64,000 bases of DNA from Solenopsis invicta (taxonomy: Eukaryota; Arthropoda; Insecta; Hymenoptera; Formicidae): the NCBI RefSeq assembly GCF_016802725.1, contig NC_052673.1:5490037-5554036 (forward strand), read 5' to 3'. This document shows, in pieces, positions 10,033 to 20,476 of the stretch (position 1 is its first letter; each line of letters opens with the position of its first letter). The notes beneath the pieces were generated by a model, which was given only the letters and a program-made list of their open reading frames with translations, searched no databases and was not told the origin of the DNA. The position numbers were made by a program, and so were the translations under genes.

Positions 10033-11613
10033 GTTAGTAGTTCACTTTCTTTACGTATACGCACAGATGCGTTCTTAGAATTTGCTCTTTCTCTTTGGAC
10101 GAGACGAGACCGCAAACAATAGAAGATAGAAGAATGCACGGAGAGACCAACTTTCAACCTTTGCCCCTCCAAGTATCTTAAACAATTGAAAGCTAATTCT
10201 TCGTCTGTTCTTTTTGAATATCTTATTTTTAGATAGAGAAAGAAAAAGAGAGAAATACATTTACTAACTGCACGTCTGTATCGAAAATACATATAAATTA
10301 TATTAAATTGTATCAAATTATACAGTAAAGACAGAATATATTTATCTGTCTGTTGATTTTCCTCGTAAGACGATAGTATTGGCAACAATAATTTTAGTTA
10401 AATGTTTACAAGGACTCAATAAAAAAGTTTTTTAAATAAACAATTTTCTAAGAGGTAGGACTTGTTTTTGAAAAAATTTTCATGAGTGTGCCGCCCCCTT
10501 AAACGTGGCGCCCGTGTGCCCTGCACTCTTTGCACACCCGGGTTGGAACGCCTCGGGGTGGCAGCCGTCATCGAAAACCGTTGGTATTTTTGGTGAACTA
10601 GGTGACTGTCGAGATTTCACGACAGAGGCAGAGTTCTTTTCACCCCGTAGTTTTTGTCAACCCAGGGAAGGATCGGAGCTCTAATCGAAATTTCTTGATT
10701 GTGGCGGAGTGCTCTCTACCACGTTGTCTGGTACAGGAAAGGATCGGACTTGTCGAGATCACTTGGCAGTGAGAGAGCTCGTTCTACCGCTTTTTCTCGA
10801 TCCGATTTAGTAACTGAATTGGAAAGAGAGTTGATCTCTCTGCGATTGCCTTCTTATATATCCCGATCTCAGAGAGTCAGGGATGTTCGAAAGGAGTTCG
10901 GACCTTCTCGGACTACAGCATCCCCGTTTCCGAGATCGAGTCGGTAGCCGGTATCGTGCTCTTGCTTGCACGTTTGTTTTCGGTTGCTCCAACACCAGGC
11001 GAGCGTGGCTTACGGCACGGAATTGGCGCGGTAACATCGCGTGTTTGAGTGCGCTATGTGGAAAACGTTTATTGGCGCGTAGCGCTTGTTCGTCTGTCCG
11101 GCGGGTGTTTGGCCGGACAGAGGGCGGTTTATTGGTCCTATCGGGAATGAATCGTTACAATTTATACTTTTTTACACTTACATTTACATTTATTCTTGTC
11201 TTTATCCTATATTTTTTATTCTCTATAATTTTAATTGTATTTATATCTATATTTTTACTTTTTTTACGCATGATCTTACAATCTTATTAGTTTACGACCT
11301 CCCTTTATTTACAGTCTTTATTTTGTTATTCAATTTTATAAATTTACAGCCTCCTTTTTTTAACTAACTCATATTGCCTTATTTTACTTATTTTATTTTT
11401 AGTATTGCTGTTTATTTTATTGTCACTACTCACTCACTTTCTCTCTCTTTCTTTCTTTTTCGTCACCTCTCTTTTTTTAATTCTTTTTTTTCTCTTTCTA
11501 TAATTTTTTTACTATTTTTTCTTTCTGCCTATAAGTCTTTGTAAATTTGCTTTATGACTCTGTTTTTCTCTTCTAAACCATTTGCTAGTTTTTTCGCAGT
11601 TTGCAGTTCTTAA

Positions 11614-12596
11614 CCCTTAATTAAACATGTAAGTCGGTCTGAGAGACCCCATATGAAGTTTTGAACGCTTGCTATGTGAAGACGGAATGAGATAGGAGGT
11701 TCGGACCAAGACGTAAAAAAAGTTTGAAATCTCCTCTTTCAATTGATATAGTTGATCAACTTTTTTGGTCAACTAGAATTTGAACGGCACGGCAGCAAAG
11801 CTTTGTGAGGGTCAATGCGACCCATATAGTGTGTAAGTAAAACTTTTTTTGTGAGTACTTTACATAAAAAAACTGGACAAAATACGTTCGAACAGGTCGA
11901 TTTGCAGATGTTACTCGCATATACTCTGTCTAAAGTTGGAATACTATAAAATGTTGTAGAAAAGAGTTTTTCCGAAATATATCATGAAACACATCAATTT
12001 TCAATTTTAGACACGATTTAATCAAAAATTCCTCATATTCGCTTTGTTACATAAGTACATTTTTTAATGGAAATGACAATAATATAATTTTTTTTTTTTA
12101 GTATGAATCTTTAGCTTTAAAACGCCGTATTGTAAAGTTCTTTAAAGTTTTTTGTTGCAAAGATTGATTTTTTTTAAAGTGGATTTTTAGATGCCCAAAA
12201 ATACCTCATATTCTCCATGTTACATAATTATACTTTTAAAAAAAAATGACTTTGCCAAATTTTATTTTGAAAGTGTGACTTTTTAGCTTTAAAACGCTGT
12301 CTTTGAAAGTCCTTAAACGTTTGTTGTTGCGAAGATATGATTTTTTGAAGGAAAAGTGGATTTTTGACCAATTTCTCATTTTTGCTTAATGGTTTTTTTT
12401 TATAACTTCACATTAAATTATTTGTCGGCAGTGCCGATTATGCAGTCACATTCCTGAGATTTTGAACTTTTGTTTAAAAAAAAAACATCGTAGAAAAATA
12501 TTGATTGTAATCAAAATTGTAGCTTCTCAAAGTTGAAAAAGTCTCCCAGACCCAAAAATGTGTTTCCGTATTTTACAGGATCGGTGTGTTTAAGGG
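11614..12596 (+). mobile_element. TTAA-flanked ~1 kb non-autonomous element, copy 2
   Basis: Flanked exactly by TTAA (11610-11613 and 12597-12600). The left end is CCCTTAATTAAACATGTAAG and the right end CGGTGTGTTTAAGGG. A subterminal GTCTGAGAGAC near the left and GTCTCCCAGAC near the right form imperfect inverted repeats. It is 983 bp with no transposase. It inserted into the antisense LINE copy; removing it leaves a single TTAA. This is the cleanest reference copy of the family. Confidence 0.85.
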
Positions 12597-12920
12597 TTAA
12601 TGTTCTAAACAGTTCCTGTTTTTCTCGCAAAATTACATCCATTCTACTTCTAACCAATATTTGTTAGCTTGGCTCTAGGTTTCCACACTTTAATTTTATC
12701 TTAGCTCTTATTTTGTCACTTTTATTTGTATCTTCTATATTTCTACTTTCTAAATATTTCGGCAACCTACCTTTTAATTATATTTTTCTATATCTCGTAT
12801 TATATCTTGCCATTGCAATTTTTTAATCCTGCCATTGTTTCTGAGTCTCTTTCTCTGTTAATTAGTTCTCTTTTCAAGTCAGCTTCTACGTCTTTTTTTA
12901 CCTCCTTTGCCTCTATCCCC

Positions 12921-13525
12921 CCCCCTTTTCTTTTTTTTAACGGGGGGAAAATACTCATAGTACCCCGGGTTGGCTAGACCACGGGAGTGTGGGACTCGGG
13001 ACGCGGTACCCCTCGCCGGCACAGACCGCTTGCGCGGCAGAAAGTTGGCGAGGCCCGGCCCGCCTACCCACTAAAAACCCACCGAGCCCATCTCGCCCCG
13101 TTGCGTGGAGGGACCGGGATTGCTGTAGCACTCTCCAACATCCCTCCACTGGGGATCGGAGCATGAAGCTCCCCGACGCGCCAGTTCGTCGGGTTGGGAG
13201 TCGGGCTTTGCTGGCCCAGCCGAGATACGTCAGCCAGTAGGGCCTAGCCCGACCCCGGGGATGCGGAGCGAGGCATCACGCACCCCCGCGCCCATTTAGG
13301 GCCATGGGGCCGCTCCCGACATATCGCCGGTGCGAGCCCCACGCCCAGGGACGAGCGGTCGCCGCCGCCCGCCCCACCACCTCCCGTCCACGGCGCTCGC
13401 GTGGCCGGGCCGGGCGCCAGGGAGGTAACATCTCGCCTGGCGCCGGGCCCCATCGGCCTGGGCCCCGTCCCGTCGCATCCCCCGAGCGCTAGGGGCAGCT
13501 AGGGGCGGGCACCCGAGGAGCGGCA
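12921..13525 (-). other. 3' UTR and A-tail of the R1-clade-like element
   Basis: GC-rich noncoding DNA between the ORF1 stop and the poly(A)-like end. It contains GTGGGTTTTTAGTGGGTAGG, a phrase I associate with 3' UTRs of R1-clade LINEs, and ends with a short A-run next to the target duplication. Small frames on both strands here show no protein character. Confidence 0.6.
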
Positions 13526-16246
13526 CTATCGCCGCTTCCCCTTGCCGAGGACGGGCGGCCCCAGGGAGGGCGCACTGGGCGCGCCTCCCTTGGGCCTCGC
13601 CTCCCTCGTGGCCTTACTCCCCCTCCGCTCCCTCTGCGGGAGTTGGGGGGGGAGGGGGGACAGAACCACCCGGGCCACGGGGAGGTTATCCCCAGACGCG
13701 TAGCTCACCACGCTGACGGCGTCACACGCGTCGGTCTCCTCGACCGCGCGCGTCTTTGGCGGCGGGGGCTCCTCCCCGGACTCCGAAGTGTCCGAGGTGG
13801 ACCCCGGCAGCCGAGCATCCACCGCAGCCGGGGGCCCATCTACTGGGACCCCGCCCGCGGGAGACGCACCCCCCTTGGCGGCCTCGGCCACCGCCGGACC
13901 GTCGCCCCCAACGGCCTGAGCGCCGCGGGCAGCGTCAGCGTCCGGCGACGACGGAGGCCGCTCCATTTCCATATCCTCCTCTCTCCCCGGATCCGGGGAA
14001 GAGGGAGGAGGCCCCCCAGCTCTCCGAGGCATGGGGGGTATTTTGGGGCAGCCCGCGCCACCCGGTCGGTGGCCGGCTGCCCTGTTGCGGGAGGCACACT
14101 CGGGACAGAACGGCGGATTCGCGCACTGAGCCCGAGTGTGACCCTCCCCGCCGCAGTTGAAGCAGCACCGGGACCGGTCAAAGTAACCGGGACACCGGTG
14201 CTGCATGTGGCCCTGAGCCAGGCAGCGATAGCATCGCTGTGGAGGCGCTTTAAGCGCCTCCACGCGCGCAGCCGCCCAGCCCAGGGCCACTTTTCCCACC
14301 TTGGCGAGTCTCGCCGCCGCCGCGACCGGGCACTGCGCAATTACAGAGCCCATGCCCCGGCGGCCGCGAGTAACTCGACCGACTACAATTTCGGTGGCGC
14401 TGCATGCTCCAGCGCACGCCAGCGCCACCGCCACCTCCTCCGGCTCGGTGGAGTCCAGGAACCCGGACACCCGGACCCCCACCCTACGCATAGGGCAGGT
14501 TATCCGGATCCCCGGGCCCCCAGCCACCCGCCTCATTTCGGCCGCGAGGCGCTCCGCCGCCGGCCGACTATCCGCGCCGGGGATCTCTAATAAGACTCCC
14601 CCGGCCTGCGAAACCCTGAATTTGAGGCCCAGGGCGGGCTGAGGGAGGATATCCCCCAGATTGATCACCGCCCTGGACCTCCTAATTCGGGACCTCCGGT
14701 CCCCCCGGGGCAGCGGACGCCGCACGGGACGTCCCCACCCCAGGCTTACCCCCCTTCGGCCCCTTCTTTTTCTTCTTTTTACCGGGCCGCGACCCCGGCG
14801 GAGGAGGGGGCGGCGATGCCGCACCTCCCCCGCCGAGGCACCCGAACCGGCAACGCCCGGCCGCGGAAGGGAGCGCCCACGGCCGATCTTCGAGGGCGCG
14901 GGGGCGGGAGCCGACTTCTTCGTCGGCGCCCCCCCCGCAGCAGCCCTCCTCTTCTCCTTGCGGCCCACCACGGTCGCCCAACTCGGTCCGTCCGTGGACG
15001 GAGCTCGAGCGGGCGAGTCCGCGGGGCCGCTGGGTGGCTCGGGGGAAGGGGGCTCCTCCCGCGGAGCCCTGTCCCCCCGACGACCACCCCTCACTCTTTT
15101 CGCTCCAGCGCCGGCCGAGGAGGAGGCATAGTACGCCTCATCCTCGACCTGCGCCAGGCGCTTCTCCATCTCCCCCATCGACCCAGACATCCGCCCCAGC
15201 AGCCCAAGCACCCTCTCCTCGAAAGAAGAGGGGTCGGGGACAGGGACGGATGCCAGGGCCGGCGGGGGGCAGGATGAGTCCACCCCGTCGCTCCGGGATG
15301 CAGCCGAGGGCCCCGATCCGAGTACGAGTGCTCGTCTCGCCACCCCCAGCTGCCCCCGGAGTTCCGCGACCTCGGCGCGGAGGGATCTGAGTTCCTCCTC
15401 GCGCACCGCTGCCGCGACGTCTTCCTGCCCCTCATCCCGCCCGAGGCGGCCCATGGCCCTGTAGGCCAGGGTCATCACCGCTTCTCGGGCGAGATGGGTG
15501 CATTTCTTCATTTGTCCGGACAAAGCACCATGCATCCCTAGCTTGGTGCACCTCGTCCGGACAATTTCCACCTTTCGCAGCCAACCGTCGGCCAAGCCGG
15601 CCAGGTCGGTCGTCGTGCTGCGAGAGATGACGCCGATCTCCCGATTCAGCTCGCGACGCTGTTCGGGAGTAAATAATGTCGGGGGTATCCTAATTCGCTG
15701 CCTAGGCCGCGAATCCGGTCCCCCCGACATATCTTCGTCCTCCGAAGAGTCTCTTAGCACATTGGCTCTAAGCCGCCGTGCGCGGAAACCCTCCATGGGC
15801 ACACCGTGGAGGCGGTCCTCTATGTCCGCCCCGTCCGAGAGGGGAGACGGAGACCTAAAAGGTCCGCTCCCGTCGAGCCGGGGACGGCCACGCGCCCGCT
15901 TCCTCCCGCGCTGAGTCCCGGATTCGGAGGGCACGCCCGGAATATCCGGTGTGACCACCACCTCCTCCGGAGGCTCAGGCGGAGGGGCGACCGCCTCCGT
16001 CGCGCCCCTGGAGGTCGAAACCTCCTCATCGCAGGGCCGGTCCACATCCACGATGGTGCCCGGAAGAGACTCATCGGGTGAGCTAGGCTCACCCTCGCTC
16101 CCCCGGCCCCCACCGCGGATGCGGATCGGCGAGCGCGAGCGCGACCGACGTCGCCCCCCGCCCCGCCCGACTGACCGGCGTCCGCCTCGCGGCGTCCGCC
16201 GAGCAGCCGGCCCGGAGACAGGGAGCGCGCCCGACGCGCCCCGCAA
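13526..16246 (-). CDS. LINE ORF1 (gag-like, triple CCHC zinc knuckle)
   Basis: A 906-codon open frame encoding the nucleic-acid-binding ORF1 protein of an R1/TRAS/SART-type LINE. It has a low-complexity Arg/Ser/Pro-rich N-terminus and a helical middle (LREEELRSLRAEVAELRGQL, about residues 285-310). A conserved gag segment with GVLLEIPG and MRRVAGG follows. Three zinc knuckles come in series near residues 695-750: CYRCLAQGHMQHRC, CFNCGGEGHTRAQC and CPECASRNRAAGHRPGGAGC. The C-terminus is acidic and proline-rich. The true start is probably further upstream in another frame (see 15820-16737), so a frameshift near 16.1-16.3 kb is likely. A basic low-complexity stretch before VINLGDIL may hide a second frameshift pair. 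Codon use is extremely GC-rich, unlike any host sequence here. Confidence 0.82.
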   Translation of the reverse strand: MRGASGALPVSGPAARRTPRGGRRSVGRGGGRRRSRSRSPIRIRGGGRGSEGEPSSPDESLPGTIVDVDRPCDEEVSTSRGATEAVAPPPEPPEEVVVTPDIPGVPSESGTQRGRKRARGRPRLDGSGPFRSPSPLSDGADIEDRLHGVPMEGFRARRLRANVLRDSSEDEDMSGGPDSRPRQRIRIPPTLFTPEQRRELNREIGVISRSTTTDLAGLADGWLRKVEIVRTRCTKLGMHGALSGQMKKCTHLAREAVMTLAYRAMGRLGRDEGQEDVAAAVREEELRSLRAEVAELRGQLGVARRALVLGSGPSAASRSDGVDSSCPPPALASVPVPDPSSFEERVLGLLGRMSGSMGEMEKRLAQVEDEAYYASSSAGAGAKRVRGGRRGDRAPREEPPSPEPPSGPADSPARAPSTDGPSWATVVGRKEKRRAAAGGAPTKKSAPAPAPSKIGRGRSLPRPGVAGSGASAGEVRHRRPLLRRGRGPVKRRKRRGRRGVSLGWGRPVRRPLPRGDRRSRIRRSRAVINLGDILPQPALGLKFRVSQAGGVLLEIPGADSRPAAERLAAEMRRVAGGPGIRITCPMRRVGVRVSGFLDSTEPEEVAVALACAGACSATEIVVGRVTRGRRGMGSVIAQCPVAAAARLAKVGKVALGWAAARVEALKAPPQRCYRCLAQGHMQHRCPGYFDRSRCCFNCGGEGHTRAQCANPPFCPECASRNRAAGHRPGGAGCPKIPPMPRRAGGPPPSSPDPGREEDMEMERPPSSPDADAARGAQAVGGDGPAVAEAAKGGASPAGGVPVDGPPAAVDARLPGSTSDTSESGEEPPPPKTRAVEETDACDAVSVVSYASGDNLPVARVVLSPLPPQLPQRERRGSKATREARPKGGAPSAPSLGPPVLGKGKRR

Positions 16247-16737
16247 ACAGGGGCAGATCCACCGGCGTCCGCCTCGCGGCGTCCGCCGGGTGACCGGCCC
16301 GAAAGCTCCCCAACGGGAGGCACGGGGGCCACAGCCGTTTCGGCCGGCTCTACCCCGGGCCGCCCGGCGGGGTGCGGTGTCGTCCCACCCTCGGCGAACA
16401 GGACGGGGGCCACGGCTCGTAGAGCCGGCTCGACCCCGCTCCCATTCCCCAAAGGGACCTGGCCCTCATCGTCCGAGGAGGAGTAATCATCCGACCACAC
16501 GAGTGATTCGGAAGAACTCCAATACTCCCATTCGTTCTTATCTCGGAACTCCACTTCATCAACGTGGAATTGCCAAAGCTCCTTGTCAGTAGGCGCGGGG
16601 TAGCGCCCATATAATTTCCTCCATAATTTCCGAAGAAACTTCCACCGAGCCGCTGAATACGCAACTCGAGGGTTGTACTCCGGATCGTACTCCCTCTCCA
16701 TCGCAGTCGCCCTATGGTCGGCGGAGCCTGCGGGCAC
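15820..16737 (-). CDS. Probable N-terminal part of the LINE ORF1, other frame
   Basis: A 305-codon minus-strand frame whose first ~95 residues look protein-like: EYNPRVAYSAARWKFLRKLW, then an acidic WSSSESLVWSDDYSSSDDEG segment. Beyond about residue 100 it overlaps the 906-codon frame and turns into repetitive Gly/Arg sequence. The simplest reading is that the real ORF1 starts here (ATG at 16737 or 16701) and shifts into the long frame through the duplicated ACCGGCGTCCGCCTCGCGGC repeat near 16.17-16.28 kb. No independent function is claimed. Confidence 0.5.
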   Translation of the reverse strand: MPAGSADHRATAMEREYDPEYNPRVAYSAARWKFLRKLWRKLYGRYPAPTDKELWQFHVDEVEFRDKNEWEYWSSSESLVWSDDYSSSDDEGQVPLGNGSGVEPALRAVAPVLFAEGGTTPHPAGRPGVEPAETAVAPVPPVGELSGRSPGGRREADAGGSAPVCGARRARSLSPGRLLGGRREADAGQSGGAGGDVGRARARRSASAVGAGGARVSLAHPMSLFRAPSWMWTGPAMRRFRPPGARRRRSPLRLSLRRRWWSHRIFRACPPNPGLSAGGSGRVAVPGSTGADLLGLRLPSRTGRT

Positions 16738-17421
16738 TCCGCTCGACCGCCCGTCGTTCGATGACGACAGGGGGGGACCCGGGACAATAGCCCCCCGTGC
16801 CGGCCCTGGGGTGTCCGATCACCCCTGGGCGGTAACTGCTTCTTCTTTTTTCTGCCCATGTTCATAGATTTTATTGGGGTCTTTTTTAACGAGGGGAACC
16901 CCACCCTCGCCCCGGAGCCTACTCAGGCCGATGTCCGGGGACCATCGGCCCGAGGCACCATGGGCAGGCGGATCCACCAAGGCGGGAGAACCGACCCGGG
17001 GAGACCCCGGACGGGCGCAAGCACCCGCCCGGGAACACCCCGGACCGGCGCCCCCACCCCAGCAGCGCGCTGCTGACCAACTAAAGACGTTGGCGTCCGA
17101 GACACGAGGCACCGCCCCGCTGTTACGCGGAACGACACCCCGCGCCACGGACGCCACCCTTGGATTTTTTATAGAGGTTTACTCCTCGCAGCCCAGGCGG
17201 TGAGACCCAGGCCACCGGTCCGTCCCGCACGTAATTTCAGCACGTGACGGATTACGGTATACCAGCTCGGGCGCCAGGGTCGCTGAGATCCCTGAATCTA
17301 CGGCCTACGAGAGACCGCAGACCCCCTAGCGAGCTCGGGAACCGCAGGAACGCCAATTCCTGTATCTGGAGTCGTTGCAGAGCCTCGGGAGGCCCCGAAA
17401 CGACTCCAGATCCCTACGGGG
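16738..17421 (-). other. 5' UTR of the R1-clade-like element
   Basis: GC-rich noncoding leader. At its extreme 5' end (minus strand) an inverted repeat, ATCTGGAGTCGTT with AACGACTCCAGAT (about 17360-17413), could form a ~13-bp stem. Further in there are short GACC/GGAC repeats but no recognised frame. Confidence 0.5.
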
Positions 17422-18001
17422 TTGCCTCTATCCCCTAAATATTCCTATTGTAATATTTTTTCTTTTCTCTCCCATACGTATTGTCTCAGTTATAGTGCTC
17501 TTTTTCCCACCAGCATTCTTATTTCATTTGTCTTCCTTTCTTTAATTCTATTTTTGTATCTCCTAGCTCTGATTCCCCATTTTGCTCTTAATTTATCCAT
17601 CAACAGTTTCCTTGATATGATGTATCTCGATGTACAAAATTCTAGTTCAAATAACTACCTAACATAATTCATCATTATTTTCTCTAACTTTTTAATCTCT
17701 TCTTATTCCCAGTTTTTTACTTCGTACGTCATAACACTTTGCATCAAATCCATAAACAAAAAAAGTATTTTCTCTTTATATTATTCTTACATATTCTGTT
17801 TTCTAATCCCTATATTTTCTTTGCCGCTATTTTACTTTTGCCACATAACTCTTTTATATGTTCTTTATAATTACCTTTATTATTGTTTAAATTTCGAGTC
17901 AAAAGATACAATGACGCCATTTGATGGCTAACTATGATATTCATACAACACACGCACGCACACATGCGTACTTGCGCGCGCTCTTTTATTCATTGACTTA
18001 A

Positions 18002-18938
18002 CACGTAAGTGGGTCTGAGAGACTCCATATGAAGTTTTGAACGCTTGCTATGTGAAAACGGAATGAGATAGGAAGTTCGGACCAAGACGTAAAAAAAGTT
18101 TGAAATTTCCTCTTTCGGTTGATCAACTTTTTTGGTCAACTAGAATTCGAACGGCACGGCAGCAAAGTTTTGTTAGGGTCGATGCGACCCATATAGTGTG
18201 AAAGTGAAACTTTTTTTGTGAGTATTTTACATAAAAAAGCTGGACAAAATATGTTCGAACAGGTTGGTTTGCGGATGTTACTCGCGGATATACTCTGTTT
18301 AAAGTTGGAATACTATAAAATGCTGTAAAAAAGGGAGTTTTTCCGAAATATATCATGAAACACAACAATTTTCAATTTTAGACACGATTTAATCAAAAAT
18401 ACCTCATATTTGCCTTGTTACATAGTACATTTTTTAATAGAAATAACAATGATATAATTTTTTTTTGAAAGTATGAATCTTTAGCTTTAAAACGCCGTAT
18501 TGTAAAGTTCTTCACAGTTTTTTGTTGCAAAGAAATGATTTTTTTTTTAAGTGGATTTTTATATGGCCAAAAATACCTTATATTCTCCATGTTACATAAT
18601 TATACTTTTTGAAAGGAATGACTTAGCCAAATTTTATTTTGAAAATGTGAATTTTTAGCTTTAAAACGCCTTATTTGAAAGTCCTTAAAAGTTTTTTGTT
18701 GCGAAGATATGATTTTTTGAAGGAAAAGTGGATTTTTGACCAATTTCTCATTTTTGCTTAATGGTTTTTCTTTTATAACTTCATAATAAATTATTTTTTG
18801 GCAATGTCAATTGTGCAGTCACACTCCTGAGATTTTGAATTTTCGTTAAAAAAAAAATCGTAGAAAAATATTGATTGTAATCAAAATTATAGCTCCTCAA
18901 AGTTGAAAAAGTCTCCCAGACCCAAAAATGTGTTTCCG
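18002..18938 (+). mobile_element. TTAA-flanked ~1 kb element, copy 3 (3' truncated)
   Basis: Starts after TTAA (17998-18001) with CACGTAAGTGGGTCTGAGAG, and follows copy 2 block by block. It stops at ATGTGTTTCCGTA around 18938, where the Copia-related sequence begins. The last ~35 bp and the right TTAA are missing. Confidence 0.75.
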
Positions 18939-20253
18939 TAACCAGATACAACGTGACTAACGAAAGACGCGCAAGCAAGAGCAACGATCAAACTTCTGTT
19001 GGAAAATAATTAGCTTATACACATTTGTAGTAAGATAACGGCGGCAAGAATATGGAAAGTATTATGAGATTATCATCAAAAGGCTTCATTATCAAGTAAG
19101 GTTATTGCACTAATAAATTTATGCAGCATGAAACTTGCAGAAAATGCTAATATCGAGGAACATATTATAAATATGTCAATAATTAAAGATAAATTAGAAG
19201 CCACTGGAGAGAATTTTAAAGAAGAGTGGTTTATTGCAAAGGTACTTGGTAGTCTTCTAGATTCTTATAATAGCTTGATAAACGCGCTTGAAAGCAGGTC
19301 GGAAAAAGACTTAACTCTCAGTTTAGTAAAAGGAAAGCTTATTGATGAACATTGCCAAAGAACAAATAACACAGCTGTGATGAATGAAATGCAGGACAAG
19401 GTTTTGAAGACACGAAACAGCGGAAAACAAAATCAGAACAGGATCCTAGGGAATGTTTTTTTGTAAGAAGAAAGGCTATATGATGAAGGAATGTAGAAAA
19501 TATAAAGCGTGGAAAGAAAAAAGTGAAAAAGAAAATAAAGCAACAACGGATAAAGATAATTTTTGTTTTAATATACGTAGACATAACAATTTGAGAGAAT
19601 TGTGATTTGGATACGTTGATTTGGACGCCACAAGTCACATGACAAGTAGCAGAGAATTTTTCGACGAAGTATTTAGAAATGTAGAAGATAAAGTCACTGT
19701 TACAAATGGAAAGAAAGTCAAGGTAATGGGTGTTGGTTCAGGAAAAAGTTGTTACGATGAAAATATTAAGAGGATAGTTACATAGAAAAATATCCTATAT
19801 ATACTAGGGTTACATAGTAACTTATTATAAGTGAAGAAAATTATTGAAAACGGATTTACAATAGAATTTGAAGATAAAATATGCAACATACTGAAAGATA
19901 AGGACGTAATTGTTACAGCAGAAAGCGCAGGAAATTTGTGTATGCTCAAAACGGAACATAAAGCTTTATTGTCAATGAAAATACATTTTGATAAATGTAT
20001 TTACATATAGCGCAGGAAGCTAGGACACAGAGATGCGATCAAGAGACTAGTCAAAGAGAATATGGTATACGACATTACAATACAAAACTGCGGAATTATG
20101 GAAGTGTGCGAGGACTGTGTCCAAGGAAAATTAAGTAGAAAAGCTTTTCTAAAAGTGCTAATAGACAAACAAAGGATATTTTGGAGATCATACGTAGTGA
20201 CATTTGCGGCCCCATGCAAACCGTCACGCCGGGTAACAAAAGGTGTGTATTAA

Positions 20254-20476
20254 TCTTTAAACACATAAGTGGGTCTGGGAGACTTTGCCGAAAAAACTTT
20301 ACTTTTGTGCCATTTTATTTGTGCCATTTAGTTAACCAATAAAGTGGATTAATTGTAGCAGTCGATAAAGGAGATTTCAAACTTTTTTTCCATGTAGCTC
20401 GAATCTTTTTTCTCAACCCGTCTTCATACAGTAAGCGATCAAAAATCTAGGGGAATTTTCAATATGTGTTTAAGGG
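20254..20476 (+). mobile_element. Short TTAA-flanked MITE, copy 5 (223 bp)
   Basis: Flanked by TTAA at 20250-20253 and 20477-20480. The ends TCTTTAAACACATAAGTGGG and ATATGTGTTTAAGGG are the same termini as the ~1 kb family, but the interior is short and different (TTTACTTTTGTGCCATTTTA). It sits inside the Copia integrase core; the coding phrase on the left of the TTAA continues on its right. Confidence 0.85.

Larger units (their letters stand above)
6848..10556 (-). mobile_element. hAT transposon, 3.7 kb, with 8-bp target duplication
   Basis: The left end is CAGGGGCGTTCC (6848-6859) and the right end, read on the minus strand, is CCGAGGCGTTCC. The element is flanked by an exact 8-bp duplication GGTGGCAG (6840-6847 and 10557-10564). 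It encodes one hAT transposase on the minus strand (7165-9695), now broken. The subterminal GC-rich segments (GGCGCC, GCCGCC) on both sides are related. It inserted into the solo LTR at 6122-11159 and is therefore younger than it. Confidence 0.88.
6122..11159 (-). mobile_element. Solo LTR (about 0.98 kb) split by two hAT insertions
   Basis: The stretch starts TGTAACGAT and ends ATCGTTACA, a 9-bp inverted end of LTR type (TG...CA). Subtracting the two nested elements and their target duplications leaves about 976 bp of intermediate GC content, unlike the flanks. On the minus strand there is TATATAAG (+ strand 10854-10861) and an AATAAA (+ strand 6582-6587), in the right order for a promoter and a poly(A) signal. 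No matching internal retroelement coding region is adjacent, hence solo. A flanking 4-6 bp duplication was not evident, so the ends carry some doubt. Confidence 0.55.
12921..17421 (-). mobile_element. R1-clade-like LINE lacking ORF2, with 14-bp target duplication
   Basis: A 4.5 kb GC-rich island in AT-rich DNA. It is bounded by the exact direct repeat TTGCCTCTATCCCC (12907-12920 and 17422-17435), a target-site duplication. On the minus strand the order is 5' UTR (17421 to about 16738), a gag-like ORF1 with three zinc knuckles (to 13526), and a GC-rich 3' UTR ending GTTAAAAAAAAG next to the duplication. The reverse transcriptase/endonuclease ORF2 expected in this clade is entirely absent, although 3' UTR and tail are present. 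So it is an internally deleted or ORF1-only element, not a 5'-truncated one. Confidence 0.8.
11160..17997 (-). mobile_element. Old antisense LINE copy, interrupted twice
   Basis: T/C-rich blocks at 11160-11609, 12601-12906 and 17436-17990 read on the minus strand as Lys/Arg/Glu-rich LINE-like sequence (for example a RMLVGKRALL-type stretch near 17490-17530), without an intact frame. They are collinear once the two insertions are removed: TTAA joins 11609 to 12601, and the 14-bp duplication joins 12920 to 17436. It is the oldest layer in this part of the window. Confidence 0.55.

Noticed and set aside
9954..10388. 144-codon minus frame with repeated Tyr-Ile
   Set aside because: Driven by the (TA)n microsatellite at 9976-10030; no other protein character.
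13643..16592. Plus-strand frames up to 315 codons over the GC-rich element
   Set aside because: They are shadows of the minus-strand ORF1; high GC depletes stops. The minus frame has zinc knuckles and domain order, the plus frames have none.
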